Below, one piece after another: positions 47,030 to 55,948 of a stretch of DNA of 64,000 bases (position 1 is its first letter; each line of letters begins with the position of its first letter). Source of the stretch: Alicycliphilus denitrificans K601 (GTDB lineage Bacteria; Pseudomonadota; Gammaproteobacteria; Burkholderiales; Burkholderiaceae_C); NCBI RefSeq assembly GCF_000204645.1, contig NC_015422.1, positions 3,737,001 to 3,801,000 on the forward strand, written 5' to 3'. Both the position numbers and the translations under genes were made by a program. The notes beneath the pieces are model-generated. The model had not been told where the DNA came from, did no database searches, and saw only the letters and a list, made by a program, of their open reading frames with translations.

Positions 47030-47851
47030 ATGAAACTGCACATCGTCCCCGCACGCACGGGCCTCGAATGGGTGCGCCAGGGCATCACCGTGTTCTGGCG
47101 CCAGCCCATGGCGCTGGCCGCGCTGTTCTTCATGACCATGGCCGCCATGTCGCTGGCCACCATGCTGCCGCTGGTCGGCCCTGCAGTGGCGCTCTCCCTG
47201 CTGCCCTCGGCCACCCTGGCCATGATGGTGGCCGCGGCCGAGGCCAGCCAGGGCCGCACGCCCACGCCCGCCCTGCTGCTGGTGGCCTTTCGCACGGGCA
47301 GGCAGCGCCTGCAGGCCATGATGACCCTGGGCGCGTTCTATGCCTTGGGTTTTCTGGCGGTGATGGCGCTGTCGGCGCTCATCGACGGCGGCCAGTTCGC
47401 TCGCGTGTACCTGGGCGGCGAGCCGCTCACGCGCGAGGTGGCCGAAGCCGGAGACTTCCAGGCCGCCATGTGGCTGTCGCTGCTGCTGTACGTGCCGCTG
47501 TCGCTGCTGTTCTGGCATGCGCCCGGCCTGGTGCACTGGCACAACGTGGCGCCCGTGAAGGCGCTGTTCTTCAGCATCGTGGCCTGCTGGCGCAACTTCG
47601 GCGCCTTCACCGTGTACGGCCTGTCGTGGATGGGCGTGTTCCTCGGCGCGGGCCTGGCCATGAGCCTGCTGGTCACGCTGCTGGCCGTGGTGGGCATGGG
47701 AGCAGGCATGGCCAGCAGCATCATGGTGGCCACGGCCATGATGCTCGCCGCCATGTTCCTGACCTCGGTGGTGTTCACCTTCCGCGACAGCTTCGAGCCG
47801 CCGCAGCAGGCCGGCCCCGAGAGCAGCGACGAGCCTCCGCTGACCAGCTGA
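47030..47851 (+). CDS. BPSS1780-family membrane protein
   Basis: 273 residues with six predicted membrane segments (ALAALFFMTMAAMSLATMLP; GPAVALSLLPSATLAMMVAA; GAFYALGFLAVMALSAL; MWLSLLLYVPLSLLFWHA; TVYGLSWMGVFLGAGLAMSL; VATAMMLAAMFLTSVVF). The start VPARTGLEWVRQGITVFWRQ is the signature of this beta-proteobacterial family of unknown function. TAGAGT ends nine bases before the ATG. Confidence 0.8.
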   Translation: MKLHIVPARTGLEWVRQGITVFWRQPMALAALFFMTMAAMSLATMLPLVGPAVALSLLPSATLAMMVAAAEASQGRTPTPALLLVAFRTGRQRLQAMMTLGAFYALGFLAVMALSALIDGGQFARVYLGGEPLTREVAEAGDFQAAMWLSLLLYVPLSLLFWHAPGLVHWHNVAPVKALFFSIVACWRNFGAFTVYGLSWMGVFLGAGLAMSLLVTLLAVVGMGAGMASSIMVATAMMLAAMFLTSVVFTFRDSFEPPQQAGPESSDEPPLTS

Positions 47852-47863
47852 CCACGCCAGCCG

Positions 47864-49462
47864 TCAGAGCACCACGGCGTGGATCCGGTCGCGCCCGGCA
47901 TGCTTGGCCGCGTAGAGCTGGGTATCGGCCTGGGCCAGCAGCTGCTGCAAAGCGGCGCTCGTGCCTGAAGCGGTGGCGATGCCGATGCTCAGCGTCAGCC
48001 GCGGGATGGCGGCCAGCGCATTGGGCAAACCCAGCTCGGCGACGCCCTGGCGGATGCGCTCGGCCACCTTGAGCGCGTCCTCGGCGGCGGTGTCGGGGAG
48101 CAGGCAGACGAACTCCTCGCCCCCATAGCGCGCCACCAGGTCGGTGGGCCGGCCCACCGCGGTCTTGAGCACCCGGGCGATGGCGCGCAGGTAGTCGTCG
48201 CCCATGGCGTGCCCGTAGTGGTCGTTGACGCACTTGAAGTGGTCCACGTCCACCATCAGCAGGCTCAGCGGCGCGCCCGTGCGCTGCTGGCGTGCCTGCT
48301 CGCGGCGCAGGGCGTGATCGAACTCGCGGCGGTTGGCCAGCCCGGTCAGGCCGTCGGTCTGGCTCTGCCGCTCCAGCTCCTGGTTGGCCGCCTGCAGGGC
48401 CTGCTGCTGCCGGCGTATCTGGCTGTTGCTGCGCTCCAGCAAGCGCACCAGCCGGCGGTACCTGCGCAAGGACAGGTAGAGCACCAGCGCCAGCACCACG
48501 GCCGACACGCTGGCCACCTGCAGGAAGATGCGCTGGCCGCGCTGCGCCACATAGCGCTCGATGAACTGGCGCTCGCCCTCCTCGTGCACGGCGATGGACT
48601 CGGTCACGTCCATGGCGGCCAGGTAGCGGTCGAACGCCGCCACGACGCGCTCATGCTGCGGCGTGGGGCTGAAGTAGAACCGGTAGGCGCGGGGGTTGCC
48701 GTACAGGGTGAGCACGTCCTCCAGGTCGAAGTACTCGTGCAGGTAGCGCTTCTCGGCAAAGATGCTCTTGTTGAACACGGCCACGTCGATGCTGCCGTCG
48801 CGCAGGGCCAGGAACAGGCCCGCGCTGCTGGTCTCGTCGAAGCTGAAGAGCTGGTGCGGCGGCACGATCTCCTTGAGCGTGGGCTCCAGCGCCACGCCGC
48901 GCACCACGCCGACGCGGTATTGCGCCAGATCGACGATGTCGCGTATCGGCAGGCGCCACCCCTTGCGGGCGATGACGGCGTAGTAGCTCTCGTAATAGGG
49001 CAGCGTGAACAGGCCGCGCTGCGCTCGCTCGCTCTGCAGGCTCAGCGGTATGAAAACGTCGGCCGCGCCCTCCTGCACCTGCAGGATCTTCTGGGCGACC
49101 GTTTGGTCCCGCCCCGGTATGAGCTCGTAGCGCAGCCCCAGCCTTGCGGCGATGAAGCACCACACATCGACGCTGATGCCAGTGTAGGTGCGCCTTTGCT
49201 CGTCGTAGCGCGACATCGGCGGGGCATCGGCCGACAGCACGCGCAGCGGCGCCATGGCGCGGAAATAGGCCAGGTCTTCGGCGCTGAACTCCACGGGCCG
49301 TGTCAGGCGCACATGCTGCCCTCCCTCGCAGGCCGCGGCCTGCGCCAGCGGCGCGATGCACCAGGCACACAGGGCCACGCACAGCGCGCGCCACAGATGG
49401 CCAAGGCCGCGCGAACCGATGTGCCGCCACAGTGCATGGCCGGACCACCGCTTCTCGCCCAT
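47864..49462 (-). CDS. Diguanylate cyclase with a periplasmic solute-binding sensor
   Basis: 532 residues: signal peptide, a periplasmic amino-acid-binding-like domain (about 55-290; PPMSRYDEQRRTYTGISVDV, GAADVFIPLSL, FTLPYYESYYAVIARKG), one membrane segment (312-332), a short coiled coil and a C-terminal GGDEF domain with GGEEF (447-451). The inhibitory I-site R438-x2-D441 is present, so the cyclase is product-inhibited. It makes c-di-GMP in response to an unknown periplasmic ligand. ATG 49462 is chosen for the AGGTGAG SD; earlier in-frame ATGs lack one. Confidence 0.88.
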   Translation of the reverse strand: MGEKRWSGHALWRHIGSRGLGHLWRALCVALCAWCIAPLAQAAACEGGQHVRLTRPVEFSAEDLAYFRAMAPLRVLSADAPPMSRYDEQRRTYTGISVDVWCFIAARLGLRYELIPGRDQTVAQKILQVQEGAADVFIPLSLQSERAQRGLFTLPYYESYYAVIARKGWRLPIRDIVDLAQYRVGVVRGVALEPTLKEIVPPHQLFSFDETSSAGLFLALRDGSIDVAVFNKSIFAEKRYLHEYFDLEDVLTLYGNPRAYRFYFSPTPQHERVVAAFDRYLAAMDVTESIAVHEEGERQFIERYVAQRGQRIFLQVASVSAVVLALVLYLSLRRYRRLVRLLERSNSQIRRQQQALQAANQELERQSQTDGLTGLANRREFDHALRREQARQQRTGAPLSLLMVDVDHFKCVNDHYGHAMGDDYLRAIARVLKTAVGRPTDLVARYGGEEFVCLLPDTAAEDALKVAERIRQGVAELGLPNALAAIPRLTLSIGIATASGTSAALQQLLAQADTQLYAAKHAGRDRIHAVVL

Positions 49463-49620
49463 CAGGGGCTCACCTGCCATGGAGGGACAACTCGCCAGAA
49501 TCATAAAAATTTGTAGCAAGCCGCTGAATACTAGGGCCGCCTGGGCGCATACAAAGATTGTGCCATCGCCAGGGCCGGCGGGGCTGGTGCGAAGCGCCGC
49601 GCGGCGGATCCGTGGCGCGC

Positions 49621-49664
49621 CCGTCACACGCATGTCATGCGCCCGTCACGCCGCCGTCATGGCC
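49621..49664 (+). promoter_or_regulatory. Two Pho boxes (four 11-bp PhoB half-sites)
   Basis: Four consecutive 11-mers begin CCGTCAC, ATGTCAT, CCGTCAC and CCGTCAT at 49621, 49632, 49643 and 49654. PhoB half-sites have the form CTGTCAT plus four bases in 11-bp tandem. A TACCAT -10-like box follows at 49671-49676, the right spacing for a PhoB-activated promoter. Confidence 0.75.
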
Positions 49665-49747
49665 GCTTCCTACCATGGGCCAGCAGGAAGACGGCACCCG
49701 CCGCCTTCCCCTGACGCTGCACCCCGTTCACTCTTCCAGAAAGCACC

Positions 49748-51697
49748 ATGCCCCACACCCCCACGCCTTCCCGCCGCAAGACCCTGCAAATGCTCGCCGG
49801 CCTGCCGCTGCTGCCCCTGGGCGCGGGCGCCTCGGCCACCGGCCTGCTGGCCGCGTGCGGCGGTGGCAGCGACAGCACGGCCGCGTTCAAGTCCGCCAGC
49901 TTCACGGGCATGGCCGCGCCTACGCTGGCCAACCCCGCCGCCATGGCCACCACGACGGTGGGCTCGGCGCTCAAGGCCACGTTCGACGACGGCTCCACGC
50001 AAAGCTTCGCGCTAGCCTACCAGCCCTTCTTCATCACCGGCGACATGGTGAGCGACGGCAAGGGTGGCAAGCTGCTGGCGGGCGGGTACTACGACATCCG
50101 CAACCAGCCCATCATCGACGCGACCGTGGCGGGCGGCGAGCGCCAGTTCTTCTCCGACGCGCCCGACGGCTCCTCGCTGCTCACCGTTCCCAATGCCAAG
50201 GTGGACGGCGTGAAGGGCAAGCCCGTGTTCGCCGTGGTGCAGTTCGAATACACCACCTGGGCACAGGACGGCAAGACCGACATGTACGGCAAGCTGCCCT
50301 CGCCGATTGCCGTGCTCACGCTGGACCAGGACCAGGCCACGGGCAAGCTGAGCCTGGTGAAGTACCACAACGTGGACACCTCCAAGGTGTACGGCCTGTG
50401 GATCACCTGCGGCGCCAGCCTGTCGCCCTGGGGAACGCACCTTTCGAGCGAGGAGTACGAGCCCGACGCCTTCACCATCGGGAGCAACGCCATGTTCAAG
50501 GCCTACAGCCAGAACCTGTACGGCGACGCCGCCAGGGCCAACCCCTACCACTACGGCCACATGCCCGAGGTGACCGTGAATCCCGACGGCTCGGCCAGCA
50601 TCAAGAAGCATTTCTGCATGGGCCGCATCTCGCACGAGCTGGTGCAGGTCATGCCCGACCAGCGCACGGCCCTCATGGGCGACGACGCAACCAACAGCGC
50701 CTACTTCGTGTTCGTGGCCGACCGCGAGAAGGACCTGTCCTCGGGCACGCTCTACGCCGCCAGGGTGGGCGCGGGCTTCTCCATCGACCCGGCATCGGGC
50801 AGCGCCGCGCCGCTCACGTGGATCAGGCTCGGCTCGGCCACCAGCGCCGAGATCGAGCAACTCGCGAACACGCTCAAGCCCGCGGACATCATGAGCGTGC
50901 AGGCCAAGGACCCGGGCGACGCCAGCTACACCAGGATCGTGGCGAACGGAAAGGCCGAGTGGATCAAGATCAACCCCGGCATGGACAAGGCCGCCGCCTT
51001 CCTGGAGACCCACCGCTACGCCGCGTACAAGGGCGCGAGCATGGGCTTCACCAAGATGGAGGGCACGACCGTGAACGCCAGGGACAAGGTGGCCTACTCC
51101 GCGCTGCAGAACTGCGAGAAGTCCATGGTGGCCGGCGACGCGGCCAACGTGCCGGGCAACGGCATCTCCATCCCCAGGCAGCTCAAGGCCGGCGTGGTCA
51201 TGGCGCTGAGCCTGCGCGGCGGCCAGAAGGACACGGACGGCAAGGCCATCAACAGCGAATGGATGCCCGTGGACACCAAGGCCCTGCTGGCCGGCGAGGA
51301 CATCGCCGCCGACGCGCTGGGCAACACCGCCAACCCGGACAGGATCGCCAACCCCGACAACCTGAAGTTCTCGGAAAAGCTGCGCACCCTGTTCATCGGC
51401 GAGGACAGCGGCCAGCACGTGAACAACTTCCTGTGGGCCTACAACGTGGACACCAAGCAGCTCTCGCGCATCATGTCGATTCCCGCGGGCGGCGAATCCA
51501 CGGGCCTGCACGCGGTGGACGAGATCAACGGCTGGACCTACATCATGAGCAACTTCCAGCACGCGGGCGACTGGGGCGGCATCCACGGCGTGGTCAAGGA
51601 TCAGCTCGACCCGCTGATCCGCGCCAACTACCGTGGCAAGGCCGGCGCGGCCGTGGGCTACCTCACGGGTACGCCCAGCCAGCCCAGGCTGGGTTGA
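49748..51697 (+). CDS. phoX: PhoX-family alkaline phosphatase
   Basis: 649 residues. The N-terminus has a Tat motif (SRRKTLQ, R9-R10) and a lipobox (LLAAC, C37), so it should be a Tat-exported lipoprotein. The PhoX/DUF839 beta-propeller contains the conserved CGASLSPWGTHLSSEEYEPD active-site loop, and GRISHELVQV and FIGEDSGQHVNNFLW. It releases phosphate from organic esters using Ca/Fe. The Pho boxes upstream predict induction by phosphate limitation. It lies between the BPSS1780/cyclase pair and uvrD. Confidence 0.9.
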   Translation: MPHTPTPSRRKTLQMLAGLPLLPLGAGASATGLLAACGGGSDSTAAFKSASFTGMAAPTLANPAAMATTTVGSALKATFDDGSTQSFALAYQPFFITGDMVSDGKGGKLLAGGYYDIRNQPIIDATVAGGERQFFSDAPDGSSLLTVPNAKVDGVKGKPVFAVVQFEYTTWAQDGKTDMYGKLPSPIAVLTLDQDQATGKLSLVKYHNVDTSKVYGLWITCGASLSPWGTHLSSEEYEPDAFTIGSNAMFKAYSQNLYGDAARANPYHYGHMPEVTVNPDGSASIKKHFCMGRISHELVQVMPDQRTALMGDDATNSAYFVFVADREKDLSSGTLYAARVGAGFSIDPASGSAAPLTWIRLGSATSAEIEQLANTLKPADIMSVQAKDPGDASYTRIVANGKAEWIKINPGMDKAAAFLETHRYAAYKGASMGFTKMEGTTVNARDKVAYSALQNCEKSMVAGDAANVPGNGISIPRQLKAGVVMALSLRGGQKDTDGKAINSEWMPVDTKALLAGEDIAADALGNTANPDRIANPDNLKFSEKLRTLFIGEDSGQHVNNFLWAYNVDTKQLSRIMSIPAGGESTGLHAVDEINGWTYIMSNFQHAGDWGGIHGVVKDQLDPLIRANYRGKAGAAVGYLTGTPSQPRLG

Positions 51698-51718
51698 GGC
51701 CCCGCGGCGCCCGGCTGC

Positions 51719-54109
51719 CTACTCGACCACCGTGAGCTTGGCCACCGACAGCGCCAGCCACTTGGTACCGTGGCGCGGAAAGTGCACCTGGGCGCGCGCG
51801 TCGTCGCCCTGGCCTTCGATGGCCAGCACCTTGCCCTCGCCGAACTTGGTGTGGAACACCGCCAGCCCCACGCGCAGGCCGTGGGCGGGCTCCTCCTTGC
51901 GCGGCGGCACGGGTGGGCTGGCGAAGGCCGCGGCGTTGAAGCCAAAACCGGCCCTGGCGCCCGCACCATAAGCGCTTGCAGCTCTTGAATCAGGAGCATA
52001 AGAGCCAAACCCCTGCTGCCGGGGCGTGAGCCACTTGAGCGCCTCCTCGGGCAGTTCGTCGAAGAAGCGGCTCCTGACGTTGTAGCGCGTCTGGCCGTGC
52101 AGCAAACGGGTCTGCGCGTGGCTCAGGTACAGGCGCTTTCTCGCGCGGGTGATGGCCACGTACATCAGGCGGCGCTCTTCCTCCAAGCCACCCTGGTCGC
52201 TCATGGCGTTCTCGTGCGGGAACAGGCCCTCCTCCATGCCGCCGATGAACACGCAGTCGAACTCCAGGCCCTTGCTGGCGTGCACGGTCATGAGCTGCAC
52301 CGCGTCCTGCCCGGCCTGGGCTTGGTTGTCGCCTGCCTCCAGCGCCGCATGCGTGAGGAAGGCGGCCAGGGGCGAGAGCGTCTCGCCCGTGTCGGTGTCC
52401 ACCAGGGGCTGCTGCAGGAGCGGCCGGTTCGGGTCCAGCCCCTGGCTGGCGGGGCTTTGCGTGAGCGCCGCGCCCGTTTCGTCGAGCGGCAGGGCCACGG
52501 CGTCGCGGCCGAAGCCCTCCTGGGTGACGAAGCTCTCGGCCGCGCTGATGAGCTCGTCCAGGTTCTCCAGCCGGTCCGCGCCCTCCTTCTCGTTGCGGTA
52601 GTGCTCCAGCAGGCCGCTGGACTCCAGCACCTGGCCGATGATGGCGCGCAGGTTCCGGCCCTGGGTCTGCTCGCGCATCACATCCACCATGGCCACGAAG
52701 GCGCCCAGGTTCGCGCCCGCCTTGCCGGGCACGCTGCTCACCGCGTCGTGCAGCGAGCAGCCGCTGCCGCGCGCGGCGTCCTGCAGCTGCTCCAGCGTGC
52801 GCGCGCCTATGCCGCGCGGCGGGAAGTTGACCACGCGCATGAAGCTCGTGTCGTCGTGCGGGTTCTCCAGCAGGCGCAGGTAGGCCAGCGCGTGCTTGAT
52901 CTCGGCGCGCTCGAAGAAGCGCAGGCCGCCGTACACGCGGTAGGGCACGCTGGCGTTGAACAGGGCCGATTCGATGACCCGGCTCTGCGCATTGCTGCGG
53001 TAGAGCACGGCGATCTCGCTGCGCGGCATCGGGCCCTCGCGCACGAGCTGCCGGATCTCGTCCACGATCCACTGCGCCTCGGCCAGATCGGTGGGCGCCT
53101 CGTACACGCGCACGGGCTCGCCCGGCCCCTGCGTGGTGCGCAGGTTCTTGCCCAGGCGGCGGCTGTTGTGTGCGATCAGCGCGTTGGCCGAGTCGAGGAT
53201 GTTGCTGTAGCTTCGGTAGTTCTGCTCCAGCTTGATCTGGTGGCGCACGTCGAACTCGCGCACGAAGTCCTGCATGTTGCCCACGCGCGCGCCGCGGAAG
53301 GCGTAGATGCTCTGGTCGTCGTCGCCCACGGCGATCACGCCGCCCTGGGTGACCAGGCGCCCGTCCACCACGTCGCCCGCGAGCTGCTTGAGCCAGGCGT
53401 ACTGCAGCCTGTTGGTGTCCTGGAACTCGTCCACCAGGATGTGCCGGAAGCGCCGCTGGTAGTGCACGCGCACGGGGTCGTTGTCACGCAGCAGCTCGAA
53501 GGAGCGCAGCATCAGCTCGCCGAAGTCCACCACGCCCTCGCGCTGGCACTGCTCCTCGTAGAGCTGGTAGAGCTCCACCTTCTTGCGCGTGTCGGAGTCG
53601 TGCACCTCCACGTCGCGCGGGCGCAGGCCCTCCTCCTTGCAGCCGGCGATGAAGTATGCGAGCTGCTTCGGGGGAAAGCGCTCCTCGTCCACGTTGAACT
53701 GCTTGCACAGGCGCTTGACGGCCGAGAGCTGGTCCTGCGTATCCAGGATCTGGAACGACTGCGGCAGGCCGGCCAGCTTGTGGTGCGCGCGCAGCATGCG
53801 GTTGCACAGGCCGTGGAAGGTGCCGATCCACATGCCGCGCACGTTGATGGGCAGCATGGCGGACAGGCGCGTGAGCATCTCCTTGGCCGCCTTGTTGGTG
53901 AAGGTGACGGCCAGGATGCCGCCCGGCGTGGCATGGCCGGTCGAGAGCAGCCAGGCGATGCGCGTGGTGAGCACGCGCGTCTTGCCCGACCCCGCGCCCG
54001 CCAGGATCAGCGCATGGCCCGCGGGCAGGGTGACGGCGGCGAGCTGCTCGGGATTCAGGCCTTGCAGGAGCGCTGCAGGCGCCGGCGGAAACGATTCTGG
54101 GGAGTGCAT
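51719..54109 (-). CDS. uvrD: ATP-dependent DNA helicase UvrD
   Basis: SF1A 3'-5' helicase of excision and mismatch repair, 796 residues. Walker A GAGSGKT (38-44), [59 protein letters not shown], and the C-terminal [20 protein letters not shown] and [13 protein letters not shown]. The Tudor-like C-terminus ([20 protein letters not shown]) binds RNA polymerase. Residues about 700-723, the linker before it, come from a dispersed repeat. ATG 54109 has no SD; TACAAT (54116-54121) ends six bases before it. Confidence 0.96.
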   Translation of the reverse strand: MHSPESFPPAPAALLQGLNPEQLAAVTLPAGHALILAGAGSGKTRVLTTRIAWLLSTGHATPGGILAVTFTNKAAKEMLTRLSAMLPINVRGMWIGTFHGLCNRMLRAHHKLAGLPQSFQILDTQDQLSAVKRLCKQFNVDEERFPPKQLAYFIAGCKEEGLRPRDVEVHDSDTRKKVELYQLYEEQCQREGVVDFGELMLRSFELLRDNDPVRVHYQRRFRHILVDEFQDTNRLQYAWLKQLAGDVVDGRLVTQGGVIAVGDDDQSIYAFRGARVGNMQDFVREFDVRHQIKLEQNYRSYSNILDSANALIAHNSRRLGKNLRTTQGPGEPVRVYEAPTDLAEAQWIVDEIRQLVREGPMPRSEIAVLYRSNAQSRVIESALFNASVPYRVYGGLRFFERAEIKHALAYLRLLENPHDDTSFMRVVNFPPRGIGARTLEQLQDAARGSGCSLHDAVSSVPGKAGANLGAFVAMVDVMREQTQGRNLRAIIGQVLESSGLLEHYRNEKEGADRLENLDELISAAESFVTQEGFGRDAVALPLDETGAALTQSPASQGLDPNRPLLQQPLVDTDTGETLSPLAAFLTHAALEAGDNQAQAGQDAVQLMTVHASKGLEFDCVFIGGMEEGLFPHENAMSDQGGLEEERRLMYVAITRARKRLYLSHAQTRLLHGQTRYNVRSRFFDELPEEALKWLTPRQQGFGSYAPDSRAASAYGAGARAGFGFNAAAFASPPVPPRKEEPAHGLRVGLAVFHTKFGEGKVLAIEGQGDDARAQVHFPRHGTKWLALSVAKLTVVE
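51941..52011 (-). repeat. Palindromic repeat, copy i, inside uvrD
   Basis: Minus strand: AGAGCTGCAAGCGCTTATGG, then GCGGGCGCCAGGGCCGGTTT. It matches copy j closely. It encodes the UvrD linker (residues about 700-723), rich in Ser/Ala/Gly. Confidence 0.7.
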
Positions 54110-54184
54110 CCCGGGATTGTAGAAACCCCCTTGCCGCCCGCAGGCTTGAAAGGCAAGCCGCGCGGCACAGGTATACAATCAATT

Positions 54185-54217
54185 ACCGGGCCCAAGTTTC
54201 TTGCGCCCGGTTTTTTT
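54185..54217 (+). terminator. Intrinsic terminator in the GMP reductase leader
   Basis: ACCGGGC (54185-54191) and GCCCGGT (54205-54211) pair, followed by a run of seven T. It lies between a TATACAAT box (about 54170-54178) and the GMP reductase start, so it could attenuate the gene or end a very short RNA. It cannot serve uvrD, which runs the other way. Confidence 0.7.
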
Positions 54218-54261
54218 GCGCCTGCGCACCATGAAAACCGGCCGCAAGCCAAGCGCCCTTT

Positions 54262-54287
54262 CCGCCCGCGAAATCCCTTGCGGGCGG
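54262..54287 (+). promoter_or_regulatory. Hairpin just before the GMP reductase SD
   Basis: CCGCCCGC and GCGGGCGG form a perfect 8-bp stem around a ten-base loop, ending seven bases before the AGGAG SD (54295-54299). It may hide or expose the ribosome-binding site. Confidence 0.55.
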
Positions 54288-54310
54288 CCCCTACAGGAGC
54301 TTGGAACCTC

Positions 54311-55288
54311 ATGGAAATCTTCGACTACGACAACATCCTGCTGCTGCCGCGCAAGTGCCGCGTGCAAAGCCGCTCGGAGTGCGACGCCGGCGTGGAGCTG
54401 GGCGGGCGGCGCTTCAGGCTGCCGGTGGTGCCGGCCAACATGAAGACGGTGGTGGACGAGAAGATCTGCGCCTGGCTCGCTACGAGCGGCTACTTCTACG
54501 TCATGCACCGTTTCGACCTGGACAACCTGCAGTTCGTGCGCGAGATGCGCGCCCAGGGCTGCTTCGCCTCGATCTCGCTGGGCATCAAGCAGGCCGACTA
54601 CGACACCGTGGACCGCCTCAAGGCCGAGGGCCTGACGCCCGAGTACATCACCATCGACATCGCCCACGGCCATTCCGACAGCGTCAGGGACATGATCGCC
54701 TACCTCAAGCAGCACCTGCCGCAGTCCTTCGTGATCGCCGGCAACGTGGCCACGCCCGAGGCCGTGATCGACCTGGAGAACTGGGGCGCCGACGCCACCA
54801 AGGTGGGCGTGGGCCCGGGCAAGGTCTGCATCACCAAGCTCAAAACCGGCTTCGGCACGGGCGGCTGGCAGCTGTCGGCCCTGAAGTGGTGCGCGCGCGT
54901 GGCCACCAAGCCCATCATCGCCGACGGCGGCATCAGGAGCCACGGCGACATCGCCAAGAGCGTGCGCTTCGGCGCCACCATGGTGATGATCGGCTCGCTG
55001 TTCGCGGGCCACGAGGAATCGCCGGGCAAGACCGTGGAAGTGGACGGCGAACTGTACAAGGAGTACTACGGCTCGGCCAGCGACTTCAACAAGGGCGAAT
55101 ACAAGCACGTGGAAGGCAAGCGCATCCTCGAACCCATCAAGGGCAGGCTGGCCGACACGCTGGTCGAGATGGAGCAGGACATCCAGAGCTCCATCAGCTA
55201 CGCGGGCGGCAGGAAGCTCATGGACATCCGCAAGGTGAACTACGTGATCCTGGGCGGCGACAACGCGGGCGAGCACCTGCTGATGTGA
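54311..55288 (+). CDS. guaC: GMP reductase
   Basis: NADPH-dependent deamination of GMP to IMP in purine salvage. 325 residues of the IMPDH/GMPR barrel: [57 protein letters not shown], the active-site loop [17 protein letters not shown] with C173, and [20 protein letters not shown]. No CBS domains, which separates it from IMP dehydrogenase. ATG 54311 follows AGGAG at 11 bases. The leader has an intrinsic terminator and a second hairpin, unusual for this gene. Confidence 0.9.
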   Translation: MEIFDYDNILLLPRKCRVQSRSECDAGVELGGRRFRLPVVPANMKTVVDEKICAWLATSGYFYVMHRFDLDNLQFVREMRAQGCFASISLGIKQADYDTVDRLKAEGLTPEYITIDIAHGHSDSVRDMIAYLKQHLPQSFVIAGNVATPEAVIDLENWGADATKVGVGPGKVCITKLKTGFGTGGWQLSALKWCARVATKPIIADGGIRSHGDIAKSVRFGATMVMIGSLFAGHEESPGKTVEVDGELYKEYYGSASDFNKGEYKHVEGKRILEPIKGRLADTLVEMEQDIQSSISYAGGRKLMDIRKVNYVILGGDNAGEHLLM

Positions 55289-55328
55289 TTTTTTGCAGCA
55301 ATTTTTCTGGAGGCACAAAAAACTGGTG

Positions 55329-55334
55329 CATAAT
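55329..55334 (+). promoter_or_regulatory. -10 box of tRNA-Lys
   Basis: CATAAT lies 38 bases before the tRNA 5' end and after the guaC stop. The -35 is weak. GC-rich bases follow the box, as in stringently controlled promoters. Confidence 0.35.
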
Positions 55335-55372
55335 CCGGGGCTGCGCTGCAACGCGGCGCCTCTGAAAAGAGA

Positions 55373-55448
55373 GGGCTCTTAGCTCAGTTGGTAGAGCAGC
55401 GGACTCTTAATCCGTTGGTCGAAGGTTCGAATCCTTCAGGGCCCACCA
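55373..55448 (+). tRNA. tRNA-Lys (anticodon CTT)
   Basis: 76 bases with encoded CCA. Acceptor GGGCTCT pairs with AGGGCCC (one G-U), the D arm is AGCTCAGTTGGTAGAGC, the T arm GGTTCGAATCC, and the loop CTCTTAA gives anticodon CUU. Confidence 0.95.
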
Positions 55449-55461
55449 ACAAACACAACGA

Positions 55462-55498
55462 AACCCCGCTATCTTTACGGTAGCGGGGTTTTGCTTTT
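55462..55498 (+). terminator. Terminator after tRNA-Lys
   Basis: AACCCCGCTA pairs with TAGCGGGGTT, followed by TTGCTTTT. Confidence 0.9.
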
Positions 55499-55516
55499 AT
55501 TCCCACGGTGGGAATA
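55498..55516. promoter_or_regulatory. 19-bp perfect inverted repeat
   Basis: TATTCCCACGGTGGGAATA has two perfect 9-bp arms around one base. It starts at the end of the tRNA-Lys terminator. The nearest gene ends, not starts, here, so its role is unclear. Confidence 0.45.
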
Positions 55517-55624
55517 TCTCCATGCTTGGCGGCCCCCCGCGGGCAGGGAGCCGCAGCGCCCGCCAGTCAAGCCGGCAGCGGCATGGCCGCTCTCGTGGCC
55601 CGCAGTGCTGCGGCCCTCGGTACA

Positions 55625-55948
55625 TCAATGCCCCTCCCCCGTCTCCGGCACATAGACCATGGAGCCATCCTTCATGCGGTAGGCGACACCGGCCTTTTCG
55701 CCGTCGCCTTCGCCGATCTCGCCACTGGCCTTGTACTTCTCGATCTTCTCGCCGCGCTTCTGGATGACCTCCATGCTGGGCTTGCCCGCGTCGGTGATGA
55801 CGGTGACGTCCTGCTTGGAAAACGGACTGAGCAGCGGGTTCTTCGCCACAGTGATGAGCAGCGCGGCGATCACCACCAGGAACACGTCAATCAGGTTGAC
55901 GACCGAGAGGATGGGGTCGTCGGCCTCGGTTTCGTCCAGGAACTTCAT
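55625..55948 (-). CDS. DUF2149 protein (ExbD-like partner)
   Basis: 107 residues: a short N-terminus (MKFLDETEADDP), one membrane segment (about 12-34, ILSVVNLIDVFLVVIAALLI) with an Asp inside it (NLIDVF) and a periplasmic tail rich in charged residues. The acid in the membrane segment recalls ExbD/TolR, which use it in proton transfer. DUF2149 proteins occur next to MotA/ExbB channels and CobN-like genes in hmu-type clusters. ATG overlaps the stop of the channel gene by four bases. Confidence 0.85.
   Translation of the reverse strand: MKFLDETEADDPILSVVNLIDVFLVVIAALLITVAKNPLLSPFSKQDVTVITDAGKPSMEVIQKRGEKIEKYKASGEIGEGDGEKAGVAYRMKDGSMVYVPETGEGH

Noticed and set aside
54180..54310. Known purine or PRPP riboswitch before GMP reductase
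   Set aside because: I could not recognise a conserved aptamer core; only two hairpins are visible, so it is reported as an unknown leader.
49748..55288. More AGG arginine codons in phoX and guaC as a sign of transfer
   Set aside because: AGG codons also occur in mfd and other core genes; without counts over the genome the difference is not convincing.
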